Origin: Oscillospiraceae bacterium
GTDB lineage: Bacteria > Bacillota > Clostridia > Oscillospirales > Ruminococcaceae
Length of the DNA: 9,469 nt
Direction: 5' to 3'
NCBI GenBank assembly: GCA_003445125.1
Contig: DLVP01000021.1
Span: 5,905 to 15,373 of the forward strand
Shown here: piece by piece, positions 1-5,525 of the stretch
How the letters are laid out: every line of letters begins with the position of its first letter
Position numbering within the stretch: position 1 is the stretch's first letter
Notes under the pieces: generated by a model
Told to the model about the DNA's origin: nothing
Database searches by the model: none
The model's input: the letters and a program-made list of their open reading frames with translations, nothing else
Translations under genes and position numbers: made by a program

Positions 1-796
1 CCGCAATTTCGGGCGCATAGGCAAGATAGGTGATGCGGGCTTCTACGATTTCCAGTCCCGCCTGCGCGACCTTTGCCTGAATTTCGTCACGGATTCTGGA
101 AGCGACCACCTCGCTGGAACCGCGCAGACTGCCCTCATCCGCCAGTCCGTCGCCGGTGGTATCCACGTTGGGCGCCACGTCGTAAGGATAAATACGGACA
201 ATGTTGCGCAGAGCGCTGTCGCATTGCAGGGAGAGATACTCTTTGTAGTTGTCTACATTGAACACCGCCTTGGCAGTGTCCACCACGCGCCACATCACGG
301 CAATGCCGATTTCCACAGGATTGCCCAGACAGTCGTTGATTTTCTGGCGGGAGTTGTTAAGCGTCATGATTTTCAATGAGATTTTTTTGTTGACCAGCTC
401 CACCGTGGTGCCGTTCGAGGAAGCTGTGACCGCCGGCTTGACGGACACATCGCCGCTCTGGGACAGACGGGTGGAAGCGGCGGGATTGACTGCCGAACAG
501 AAGGGATTGACCCAGTAGAATCCTTCGCCCTTGAGCGTGCCGATGTATTTGCCGAACAGCGTCAGCACCAGAGCTTCCTGCGGCTTGAGAATCCGCAGTC
601 CGATAAACGGAAGCCAGCCGATCAGCAGCCACAGTCCGCCGAGGACGGTGAGAATCACGCCGGGAAGGAGAGCTTGCGGGTTTTCAATGAGAATACAGCC
701 GTAGACCAGCAACACGACGGCGCACAGATAGAGTAAAGCGGTCAGAAGCAAAGCCGCCATGCCGTGTTTTCGGTTTTCGAGAATTTTTTCTTGCAT
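1..796 (-). CDS. SPFH/band-7 domain membrane protein (3' end missing)
   Basis: Read on the minus strand from ATG at 796-794, this gives about 265 residues before the window edge, with no stop. AGGAGG at 810-805 lies 8 nt before the ATG, which fixes the start. Residues about 13-60 hold two hydrophobic stretches separated by a short turn (GMAALLLTALLYLCAVV, then LLPGVILTVLGGLWLLIGW), predicted membrane anchors. A stomatin/prohibitin-like segment follows: LKPQEALVLTLFGKYIGTLK, then an FYWVNPF stretch, and later RDEIQAKVAQAGLEIVEARI and LAYAPEIA, which are typical of the SPFH core. Members of this family form membrane-associated oligomeric scaffolds; the substrate or partner here is unknown. The gene is transcribed away from the trp operon. 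The family call is firm and the physiological role is not known. Confidence 0.88.
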   Translation of the reverse strand, partial: MQEKILENRKHGMAALLLTALLYLCAVVLLVYGCILIENPQALLPGVILTVLGGLWLLIGWLPFIGLRILKPQEALVLTLFGKYIGTLKGEGFYWVNPFCSAVNPAASTRLSQSGDVSVKPAVTASSNGTTVELVNKKISLKIMTLNNSRQKINDCLGNPVEIGIAVMWRVVDTAKAVFNVDNYKEYLSLQCDSALRNIVRIYPYDVAPNVDTTGDGLADEGSLRGSSEVVASRIRDEIQAKVAQAGLEIVEARITYLAYAPEIA

Positions 797-824
797 CAGT
801 CATTCCTCCTTAGTTGATATTAAA

Positions 825-853
825 ATGATATCATAATACTACCAAAATGTCAA
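825..853 (-). promoter_or_regulatory. Promoter of the SPFH gene
   Basis: On the minus strand, TTGACA at 853-848 and TATCAT at 830-825 are separated by 17 bp, a near-consensus vegetative promoter. The ribosome binding site and ATG follow closely. Its -35 box is one arm of an 8-bp inverted repeat; the other arm carries the -35 box of the divergent trp promoter. Confidence 0.75.
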
Positions 854-874
854 GAAAATTTTTTTCAAAAACTC

Positions 875-903
875 TTGACATTCGCGATTTGATGTGCTAA
901 ACT
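875..903 (+). promoter_or_regulatory. Promoter of the T-box/trpXYZ transcript
   Basis: TTGACA at 875-880, a 17-bp spacer and TAAACT at 898-903. TGC just before the -10 box makes it an extended -10 promoter. Transcription should start near 910, just upstream of the T-box leader, so it fits as the operon promoter. Confidence 0.8.
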
Positions 904-909
904 AAACGC

Positions 910-1184
910 ATACTAAAAAACCCAAGACGGAGAAGAGTAGCATACAGAAGAAGTTTTCAGAGAGCTGCGGCAGGTGGAAGCGCGGTAACGGATCTTTGTG
1001 TGAATGGACTCAGGAGGGCGGCTCGAAAACCGAAAGGTGAGTAGTGGCTGACGGGAAGCTCCCGTTACAGAGCGTACCGCATCGAAGGTGCGGGAAGTGG
1101 GCGCTTCGGCGCCAATTTGGGTGGTACCGCAGGATTTTTACAGTCTTGTCCCTTTTTTGGAAGGGATAAGGCTGTTTGTTTTTT
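910..1184 (+). ncRNA. T-box riboswitch leader, tryptophan specifier
   Basis: This cis-acting leader lets transcription proceed only when uncharged cognate tRNA binds. Stem I shows an AGTA element near 935, an AGAGAG bulge region, a GGTGGAAG distal loop and the specifier context GTGAA-TGG-A at 1000-1008, giving UGG (Trp) at 1005-1007. A stem III-like hairpin (CCGCA/TGCGG, 1077-1093) and a 5-bp hairpin closed by a UUCG tetraloop (1100-1113) follow. The conserved T-box sequence AATTTGGGTGGTACCGCAG is at 1114-1132. The antiterminator can be drawn directly: GGG 1119-1121 pairs with CCC 1150-1152, UGGUACC 1122-1128 is the tRNA-binding bulge, and GCAGG 1129-1133 pairs with CTTGT 1145-1149. The same CTTGTCCC is needed for the terminator, so the two folds exclude each other. 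The specifier assignment rests on position in the loop and on the downstream genes. The 5' end is approximate. Confidence 0.93.
1140..1184 (+). terminator. T-box-controlled intrinsic terminator
   Basis: A 15-bp hairpin pairs 1140-1154 with 1161-1175, with two G-U pairs and a 6-nt loop. It is followed by TTGTTTTTT. It shares its 5' arm with the antiterminator, as expected for a T-box switch. Confidence 0.92.
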
Positions 1185-1199
1185 ATAGGAGTGATGAAT

Positions 1200-1259
1200 A
1201 TGCGGCTGCGTGAACGATGGCGACGCAAAAGAGAAAGAATGACAAAAAATGAAAAATGA
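1200..1259 (+). CDS. Candidate Trp-codon leader peptide before trpX
   Basis: A 19-codon ORF, MRLRERWRRKRERMTKNEK, lies between the T-box terminator and trpX. AGGAG at 1187-1191 is 8 nt from its ATG, as good a ribosome binding site as any in the window. It has seven Arg and three Lys. Its single Trp codon is at 1218-1220. Its TGA (1257-1259) shares one base with the trpX ribosome binding site (AAGGAG 1259-1264). The known parallel is the rtpA leader peptide of B. subtilis, where a T-box is followed by a short Trp-containing ORF whose completed translation blocks the next gene. By analogy this ORF could gate trpX translation, or simply couple it by reinitiation. Against a sensing role is that there is only one Trp codon. 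It may also be a chance ORF; translation is not demonstrated. Confidence 0.45.
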   Translation: MRLRERWRRKRERMTKNEK

Positions 1260-1272
1260 AGGAGAAAGAAAA

Positions 1273-2226
1273 ATGAAAAAGTTTGTTTGTATGATGTTGG
1301 CGGCGCTGCTGCTGTTTGCGTGTGTTTCCTGCGGAGAAAGCAAAGATACGATCGGAATCATTCAGTTCGGTTCGCACGGATCGCTGAATAACTGCTATGA
1401 GGGCGTGATCAAGGGTCTGGAAGAAAGCGGCATTGATCTGTCCAAGTATAATGTCGAATATCTCAACAGCAACTTCGATGCGGGCGTTTCGCAGTCGCAG
1501 GCGAATACCCTGGTGAATAAAGGCGCCAAGGTCATTATTGCCATTGCCACTCCGTCTGCGGTTGCCGCCGCGAATGCCGCTGCCGATAAGGACGTGCCGG
1601 TGGTGTACTGTGCGATTACCGATGCTTCGGTCATGGCGAATTACCCGAATGTTACCGGATCGTCCGATATTCCGAATTTTGACAAACAGCTTCAGGTCGT
1701 GACCGCGTTTATGGGAAAAACGGATCTGAAAATCGGTGTGCTGTACTCCACCGAGGAATCCAGCTCCCCGATCCAGGTCGAGAGCCTGAAAAAAGCCGCT
1801 CAAGCCTATGCCGGCATGGAAATTCTGGACAGTGCCGTGGCGGATATCACCACGATCGACGCCAAGACCAATGAACTGATCGAACGCGGTGTGGATTGCT
1901 TCGTGAATCTGCTGGACAATACGGTGGTCGGAAAGCTCCAGACCAACATCCTCCCGCTGACTGACGAAAAGAAAATTCCGGTGTTCGGCTCGGAAATCGA
2001 GCAGGTCAAGGTCGGCTGCGTGGCAAGCGCATCAATTGAGTATGTCGAGGTCGGCAAACTGTCGGGCAAAGCCGCGGCGGAAATCCTTAACGGCAAAAAG
2101 GCGTCGGAAATTCCCGTGCAGACCATCACCGAACCGAATAACTACTATAACAGTGCCGCCTGTGCTGCGTTGGGACTGACCGTGCCGACCGACATTGCGG
2201 CGACGGATGTGGCGGAGAGTAAATAA
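1273..2226 (+). CDS. trpX: Tryptophan ABC transporter substrate-binding lipoprotein TrpX
   Basis: The 317-residue protein is the extracellular binding component of the importer, of the ABC_sub_bind (COG2984) type. AAGGAG at 1259-1264, 8 nt upstream, favours ATG 1273 over the in-frame ATG at 1249, which has no site. The N-terminus MKKFVCMMLAALLLFACVSC is a lipoprotein signal, with lipidation at Cys17 or Cys20; the lipobox (LFAC or CVSC) is not ideal. The mature start DTIGIIQFGSHGSLNNCYEG and the repeated Rossmann-like segments (KVIIAIATPSAVAAA, KIGVLYS, IPVFGSE) fit this family. It is the first gene of a tight operon: trpY starts 2 nt after its stop. The Trp substrate is inferred from the UGG T-box and from trpXYZ operons known in streptococci and other Firmicutes. 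The protein has no Trp residue. The family also includes transporters of unknown substrate, so the symbol depends on the leader. Confidence 0.85.
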   Translation: MKKFVCMMLAALLLFACVSCGESKDTIGIIQFGSHGSLNNCYEGVIKGLEESGIDLSKYNVEYLNSNFDAGVSQSQANTLVNKGAKVIIAIATPSAVAAANAAADKDVPVVYCAITDASVMANYPNVTGSSDIPNFDKQLQVVTAFMGKTDLKIGVLYSTEESSSPIQVESLKKAAQAYAGMEILDSAVADITTIDAKTNELIERGVDCFVNLLDNTVVGKLQTNILPLTDEKKIPVFGSEIEQVKVGCVASASIEYVEVGKLSGKAAAEILNGKKASEIPVQTITEPNNYYNSAACAALGLTVPTDIAATDVAESK

Positions 2227-2228
2227 TC

Positions 2229-3179
2229 ATGAATCTGTTTTTCGCAACGACGATCGATGGCGTGCAGATGGGGCTTTGCTTCGCGATTCTCGCGCTGGGT
2301 GTGTATATTTCCTATTCGATTCTGGATTTTCCCGATCTTTCGGTGGACGGCACCTTCCCGCTGGGAGGCGTCGTCTGCACGATTCTGATGCTGAGAGCGG
2401 GCATTCCGCCCGTGCTTGCTACGGCGCTGAGCTTTTTTGCGGGATTTCTGGCGGGTACGGTCACGGGAGTGCTGCACGTGAAATTCCGCATTTCCAATCT
2501 GCTCGCGGGGATTATCGTGATGACGGCATTGCTGTCGGTGACGCTGGCACTGACGGGCTTTTTGACCGACGGCGGCAATACCACCACCATTTTTTCCTAC
2601 CGAAGCAAAAACCTGACCGGACTTTTCGGCGGGAAGCTGCTCGGCGGACTGACGAGCGGGCAGAAGGATCTTGCCATCCTGGGAATTCTGCTGTTGATTG
2701 TCGTCGGCGTAAAACTGCTGATTGACCTGTTTTTGAAAACCAAACTCGGCTATATGATCCGTGCCACGGGCGATAACGAAGGTCTGGTGTCGGTGCTCGG
2801 CAAGGACAGCGGACAGTATAAGATTCTGGGACTTGCGCTTGCCAACGGCTTTTCCGCCGTGTCCGGAGCGGTGTATTCGCACCTGTATATGCAGTACGAC
2901 AATACCTGCGGAAGCGGCAAAGTGGTGCTGGCACTCGCATCGGTCATTATCGGAACGGCGGTTTTCTCGCGGATTCGGATTTTCAAAGATACCACCGCCG
3001 TCATCTGCGGTGCGATTGTGTATTCGCTGTGTCTGAACTATCTGGTACTTGTGGATACCAATGGAATTTATCTGAAGCTCCTCAACGCGGTGCTGTTTGC
3101 GCTGATTCTGATTTTCAACGAAAAAACCGCGACGCTTTTCAAACGCCGTGTGACGCAGAAACGGGGAGAAACGGTATGA
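2229..3179 (+). CDS. trpY: Tryptophan ABC transporter permease TrpY
   Basis: The 316-residue integral membrane protein forms the channel of the importer. It is a BPD_transp_2/COG4120-type permease, a family usually found beside COG2984 and COG1101 proteins exactly as here. About eight or nine hydrophobic segments are visible, including LCFAILALGVYISYSI near the N-terminus, VLATALSFFAGFLAG, LAILGILLLIVVGVKLLI and LLNAVLFALILIF near the C-terminus. The hydrophilic stretch around LGYMIRATGDNEGLVSVLGK is the cytoplasmic coupling region that meets the ATPase in this family. The start at 2229 has GGAG at 2214-2217 inside the end of trpX, so translation is probably coupled. Its last codons overlap trpZ by 4 nt (ATGA). 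No Trp residue is present. Confidence 0.85.
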   Translation: MNLFFATTIDGVQMGLCFAILALGVYISYSILDFPDLSVDGTFPLGGVVCTILMLRAGIPPVLATALSFFAGFLAGTVTGVLHVKFRISNLLAGIIVMTALLSVTLALTGFLTDGGNTTTIFSYRSKNLTGLFGGKLLGGLTSGQKDLAILGILLLIVVGVKLLIDLFLKTKLGYMIRATGDNEGLVSVLGKDSGQYKILGLALANGFSAVSGAVYSHLYMQYDNTCGSGKVVLALASVIIGTAVFSRIRIFKDTTAVICGAIVYSLCLNYLVLVDTNGIYLKLLNAVLFALILIFNEKTATLFKRRVTQKRGETV

Positions 3180-3949
3180 TTGAACTGAAAAATATCACGA
3201 AAATCTATAACCCCGGCACGGTGACCGAAATGTGCCTGTTTGACCGCTTCAATCTGACGATCGGCGACGGAGAGTTCGTTTCGGTGGTCGGCAGTAACGG
3301 CAGCGGCAAAACGTCGATGCTCAATATTCTCTGCGGCAGTATCCCGACCGACAGCGGCAAAGTACTGCTCGACGGAGAGGACATCACCCGTTTTCCCGCC
3401 TATAAACGCTATCGCCGTATCGGTCGGGTCTACCAGAATCCTTCGGCGGGAACCTGCCCGTCACTGACCATTGCGGAAAATATGGCGCTGGCGGAGAACA
3501 AAGGCAAGCGCTTCGGACTGACGCCTTGTTTAGATCATCGTCGGATCGGGGCGTATAAGGAGCTGTTGTCCAGTCTGCATCTCGGATTGGAGGACAAAAC
3601 CGACGTGCGTGTCGGTTCGCTTTCGGGCGGACAGCGGCAGGCACTGTCCCTGCTGATGGCGACGATGACCCCGGTGGATTTTCTGATTCTGGACGAACAC
3701 ACCGCCGCGCTGGACCCCAAAACGGCGGAAACGATCATGGAGCTGACCGATCGGGTAGTGAAGGAGAAAAAACTGACCGCACTGATGGTGACGCACAACC
3801 TGCGTTATGCGGTGGAATACGGTTCGCGCCTGCTGATGATGGACAAAGGACACGTAATTATGGACAAGAGCGGCGAGGAGAAAAAATCGCTTGCCGTGGA
3901 GGATATTCTGGACGTGTTCACAAAAATCAGCATTGAATGCGGCAACTGA
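3176..3949 (+). CDS. trpZ: Tryptophan ABC transporter ATP-binding protein TrpZ
   Basis: The 257-residue cytoplasmic ATPase powers the importer. Motifs appear in order: Walker A GSNGSGKT (39-46), Q-loop Gln87, signature LSGGQ (149-153), Walker B ending LILDE (Asp173, Glu174), D-loop ALDP (178-181) and switch His207 in MVTHN. It matches the COG1101 type paired with TrpX and TrpY. The start at 3176 is chosen because GGGGAG at 3163-3168 lies 7 nt upstream and the ATGA overlap with trpY is a classic coupled junction; upstream in-frame starts lie inside trpY. No convincing terminator follows at once: the only hairpin, TTTTTTCG/CGAAAAAA at 3955-3979, has no U tract after it. The operon may read on to the terminator at 4237-4279. 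Confidence 0.88.
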   Translation: MIELKNITKIYNPGTVTEMCLFDRFNLTIGDGEFVSVVGSNGSGKTSMLNILCGSIPTDSGKVLLDGEDITRFPAYKRYRRIGRVYQNPSAGTCPSLTIAENMALAENKGKRFGLTPCLDHRRIGAYKELLSSLHLGLEDKTDVRVGSLSGGQRQALSLLMATMTPVDFLILDEHTAALDPKTAETIMELTDRVVKEKKLTALMVTHNLRYAVEYGSRLLMMDKGHVIMDKSGEEKKSLAVEDILDVFTKISIECGN

Positions 3950-3990
3950 GGCTGTTTTTTCGTCGTTTCGTCGAAAAAATACGCAAAGGC

Positions 3991-4019
3991 TTTACAAACG
4001 CAGAAAAATACGGTATAAT
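3991..4019 (+). promoter_or_regulatory. Consensus promoter of an intergenic transcript
   Basis: TTTACA at 3991-3996, a 17-bp spacer and a perfect TATAAT at 4014-4019. Only one base differs from consensus. Expected start near 4026. No annotated-size gene lies downstream on this strand, only the structured region and its terminator. Confidence 0.8.
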
Positions 4020-4049
4020 AGTAACGGTGTTTTCCGTAAGGGCACGAAT

Positions 4050-4106
4050 ATGCAAAGTATTCGTGCAATTTTGCGTGGAAAAAGACGCGATTTTGTGATA
4101 CACTGA
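4050..4106 (+). CDS. Possible 18-residue basic peptide
   Basis: ATG at 4050 is preceded by AAGGG (4038-4042) with 7 nt spacing, about 24 nt after the predicted transcript start. It encodes MQSIRAILRGKRRDFVIH and stops at 4106. The start codon sits at the edge of the loop of the 9-bp hairpin 4042-4066, so access would depend on that fold. I recognise no family. It may be a chance ORF within a non-coding RNA. Confidence 0.22.
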   Translation: MQSIRAILRGKRRDFVIH

Positions 4107-4171
4107 GATCGGAAACCCGTTTTCCGCCGACGACAGCGGTATAAAACACGAAAAAGGAGTCCATCCTTTCA

Positions 4172-4231
4172 GTGTGCAGCGTTTGTCGGCAAAAAAATTG
4201 CTATCCTCCTCCCAATCAGGTCTTGTTATAG
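4172..4231 (+). CDS. Possible 19-residue Cys-containing peptide
   Basis: GTG at 4172 opens 19 codons, start residue followed by CSVCRQKNCYPPPNQVLL, ending in TAG just before the terminator hairpin. AAAGGAG at 4153-4159 is 12 nt upstream, rather far. It has a CxxC pair, a third Cys and three prolines in a row. The prolines are encoded by the C-rich stretch that may instead be an antisense loop. Very tentative. Confidence 0.15.
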   Translation: MCSVCRQKNCYPPPNQVLL

Positions 4232-4236
4232 AAGAC

Positions 4237-4279
4237 AAACAAAGAAGCATCGCTTGAAAAAGCGGTGCTTCTTTGTTTT
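4237..4279 (+). terminator. Strong terminator of the small transcript, possibly bidirectional
   Basis: A 17-bp hairpin pairs 4237-4253 with 4262-4278, with one G-T pair and an 8-nt loop. The AAAC...GTTTT ends give a U-rich tail on both strands. It ends the 4026 transcript on the plus strand and could also stop the HAD gene on the minus strand. Confidence 0.85.
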
Positions 4280-4313
4280 AAAGCGGCGGCGGTCAAAAGA
4301 CCGCCGCCGCTTT
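4280..4313. repeat. Perfect 15-bp GC-rich inverted repeat between convergent units
   Basis: AAAGCGGCGGCGGTC (4280-4294) and its exact complement (4299-4313) flank a 4-nt loop. It abuts the preceding terminator hairpin without a gap and lies 32 bp beyond the HAD stop codon. It is probably the terminator of the minus-strand HAD gene. The U tract is short (TTT, then AAAAC), so efficiency is uncertain and it may act as a road block or 3'-end stabiliser. Confidence 0.75.
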
Positions 4314-4345
4314 GCCGATTTTATCATTTTTTGCCTGCTTGTGAG

Positions 4346-5152
4346 TCAAAGTGCTTGGAGCGCGTCGATCATTTTTCCTGCATCGGGCAAAACCACATCC
4401 GCCTGCGCACCGAATTGTTTTTGCGCCGCGTCGGTTTCCGCGCCGCTTTCGACAAAAATTGTGTACGTCCCTGCCGAAATGCCGCTTTCGATGTCCGTTT
4501 CCACGCGGTCGCCGATGACCGCGGTTTTTTCTTTCGGGGTTCCGACCAGCTTCATGGCAAGCTGTGCCATCAGCGGTTCGGGCTTGCCGATGATCTGCGG
4601 CATTTTCCCGGTTGCCGTGTACAAAAACCGCGCCAATGCGCCGCAGTCGGGCATTTTTCCGTATTCGGTCGGGCAGCTTTCGTCCGGATGCGTCGCCAGA
4701 TACGGCACCTCCCGCGTGCAGAGAACGCGGCAGATGTCGTCAATTTTTTTGAAATTCAGCTCGGTGTCGCAGCCGAGAACAATCGCGTCGGTTTCTTCGG
4801 GCGAATCGGTCAGACGAAGCCCCTCTGCCGCAAATTCCGCCTTCAGCGACGCCGTGCCGCACACGTACAGCCGTTTTTCGGGAAAGTGATCCTTGATAAA
4901 ATGCGCGGTCACCAATCCGGACGTAATGAATTCCTCCGGTTGTGTCGAAAGTCCCAGCCGCGCCATTTTTTCGACGTAATCCTGTGGATTTTTGGAGGAA
5001 TTGTTGGTGATGAAGCGGTATTCTTTGCCGTGCTTTTTCAGTTCCCGCAAAAGCTCCGCCGTGAAGGGAAACAGCTCGTCGCCGAGGTACAGCGTGCCGT
5101 CCAGATCAAACAAAAACAGCGAACAGCTGCGGACAATATCGTTTACTGTCAT
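4346..5152 (-). CDS. HAD-IIA family phosphatase (NagD/4-nitrophenylphosphatase-like)
   Basis: This 268-residue cytoplasmic hydrolase carries all HAD motifs: FLFDLDGT with nucleophile Asp16 and Asp18, motif II Thr49 in FITNNSS, motif III Lys190 in IIGKPEPLM, and motif IV GDRVETD with Asp215 and Asp220. The large cap between motifs II and III (about residues 70-185) places it in subclass IIA with NagD and pyridoxal or glycolate phosphatases, which dephosphorylate small metabolites. The true substrate cannot be read from sequence. GGGAG (5162-5158) supports ATG 5152. It lies downstream of rpsU in the same direction, but a strong terminator separates them and no clear promoter fits in the short gap, so it may rely on rpsU readthrough. 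Confidence 0.9.
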   Translation of the reverse strand: MTVNDIVRSCSLFLFDLDGTLYLGDELFPFTAELLRELKKHGKEYRFITNNSSKNPQDYVEKMARLGLSTQPEEFITSGLVTAHFIKDHFPEKRLYVCGTASLKAEFAAEGLRLTDSPEETDAIVLGCDTELNFKKIDDICRVLCTREVPYLATHPDESCPTEYGKMPDCGALARFLYTATGKMPQIIGKPEPLMAQLAMKLVGTPKEKTAVIGDRVETDIESGISAGTYTIFVESGAETDAAQKQFGAQADVVLPDAGKMIDALQAL

Positions 5153-5164
5153 AAAAACTCCCGT

Positions 5165-5194
5165 AAAAAAAGCAGACGAACAATCGCCTGCTTT
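5165..5194 (-). terminator. Terminator of rpsU
   Basis: On the minus strand an 11-bp stem (5194-5184 with 5179-5169, one G-U pair, 4-nt loop) is followed by seven Ts through 5165. The plus strand reads the same stem followed by CTTTTTTT, so it may work both ways. The tail ends only a few bases before the HAD ribosome binding site. Confidence 0.88.
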
Positions 5195-5215
5195 CTTTTT
5201 TTCGAATTGTAACGC

Positions 5216-5392
5216 TTACTTGAACTTGCGCTTACGTGCAGCTTCGGATTTCTTCTTACGCTTGACGGAAGGCTTTTCATAGTGCTCTCTTTTACGCACT
5301 TCGGCAAGCACGCCGTTGCGGGCGCACTGTCTCTTAAATCTTCTGAGCGCACTGTCCAAAGACTCGTTTTCTTTCAAACGGATTTCTGCCAT
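5216..5392 (-). CDS. rpsU: 30S ribosomal protein S21
   Basis: The 58-residue product [20 protein letters not shown]...AARKRKFK matches bacterial S21 in full: the N-terminal [16 protein letters not shown] segment, the [23 protein letters not shown] middle and a Lys/Arg-rich tail. S21 is a small-subunit protein near the 3' end of 16S rRNA that assists mRNA binding and initiation. GGGAGGG (5407-5401), 8 nt upstream of ATG 5392, fixes the start. It has its own promoter at 5477-5448 and a strong terminator. The GATTGT-type 5' neighbours common in other phyla (dnaG, rpoD) are absent; here it is divergent from sigK. Confidence 0.97.
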   Translation of the reverse strand: MAEIRLKENESLDSALRRFKRQCARNGVLAEVRKREHYEKPSVKRKKKSEAARKRKFK

Positions 5393-5447
5393 TACAAATT
5401 CCCTCCCTCGCCATGCAGCAGGAGATTTACTGAAATATAACAGTCAT

Positions 5448-5477
5448 ATTATACAACAATTCTTCCCCGGATGTCAA
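5448..5477 (-). promoter_or_regulatory. Promoter of rpsU
   Basis: On the minus strand, TTGACA (5477-5472) and TATAAT (5453-5448) are both perfect consensus boxes, with an 18-bp spacer. This fits strong constitutive expression of a ribosomal protein. Confidence 0.88.
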
Positions 5478-5525
5478 GAGGTATCTTTCAGACGTATTCA
5501 CAAAAGTTGATTGATTTTTTTGTAT

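Larger units (their letters stand above)
4026..4279 (+). ncRNA. Candidate structured small RNA, about 250 nt
   Basis: The region has its own near-perfect promoter and ends in a strong intrinsic terminator, with no long ORF between. Hairpins seen directly: 4042-4066 (9 bp, loop TGCAAAG), 4071-4090 (6 bp with one G-U), 4110-4126 (6 bp), and a long interrupted arm 4127-4190 (CCGAC/GTCGG, ACAC/GTGT, AAAGGA/TCCTTT). A C-rich stretch, TATCCTCCTCCC (4202-4213), then appears unpaired; it is complementary to Shine-Dalgarno sequences, like the UCCC-type target-binding loops of several Firmicutes small RNAs. It lacks the conserved core of SRP RNA, and I do not recognise tmRNA or RNase P RNA. A 6S-type RNA is a possible alternative by size, but I could not draw its closing stem and central bubble. 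Two short ORFs inside leave open a small-peptide mRNA. The family is not recognised. Confidence 0.6.

Noticed and set aside
1249..1272. Longer trpX start at ATG 1249
   Set aside because: It has no ribosome binding site and lies before AAGGAG 1259-1264, which is well placed for ATG 1273; the extra residues would also precede a normal lipoprotein signal.
3029..3175. N-terminal extension of the ATPase reading back into trpY
   Set aside because: It lies fully within the permease gene, has no family resemblance, and a strong start with GGGGAG exists at 3176.
3955..3979. TTTTTTCG/CGAAAAAA hairpin as trpXYZ terminator
   Set aside because: The stem is mostly A-T and no U tract follows, so it does not look like an intrinsic terminator.
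4026..4279. SRP RNA or tmRNA as identity of the intergenic transcript
   Set aside because: The conserved SRP tetraloop core (GGAAG in the CAGGTCCGGAAGG context) and any tag ending in an Ala-Ala stop are missing.
4254..5282. Long plus-strand frames opposite the HAD gene
   Set aside because: Their translations are Arg/Cys-rich and match nothing; the minus strand encodes a complete HAD enzyme with all catalytic motifs.
5319..5356. 10-bp direct repeat GCGCACTGTC within rpsU
   Set aside because: Two copies 25 bp apart encode normal S21 residues; no repeat element is needed to explain them.
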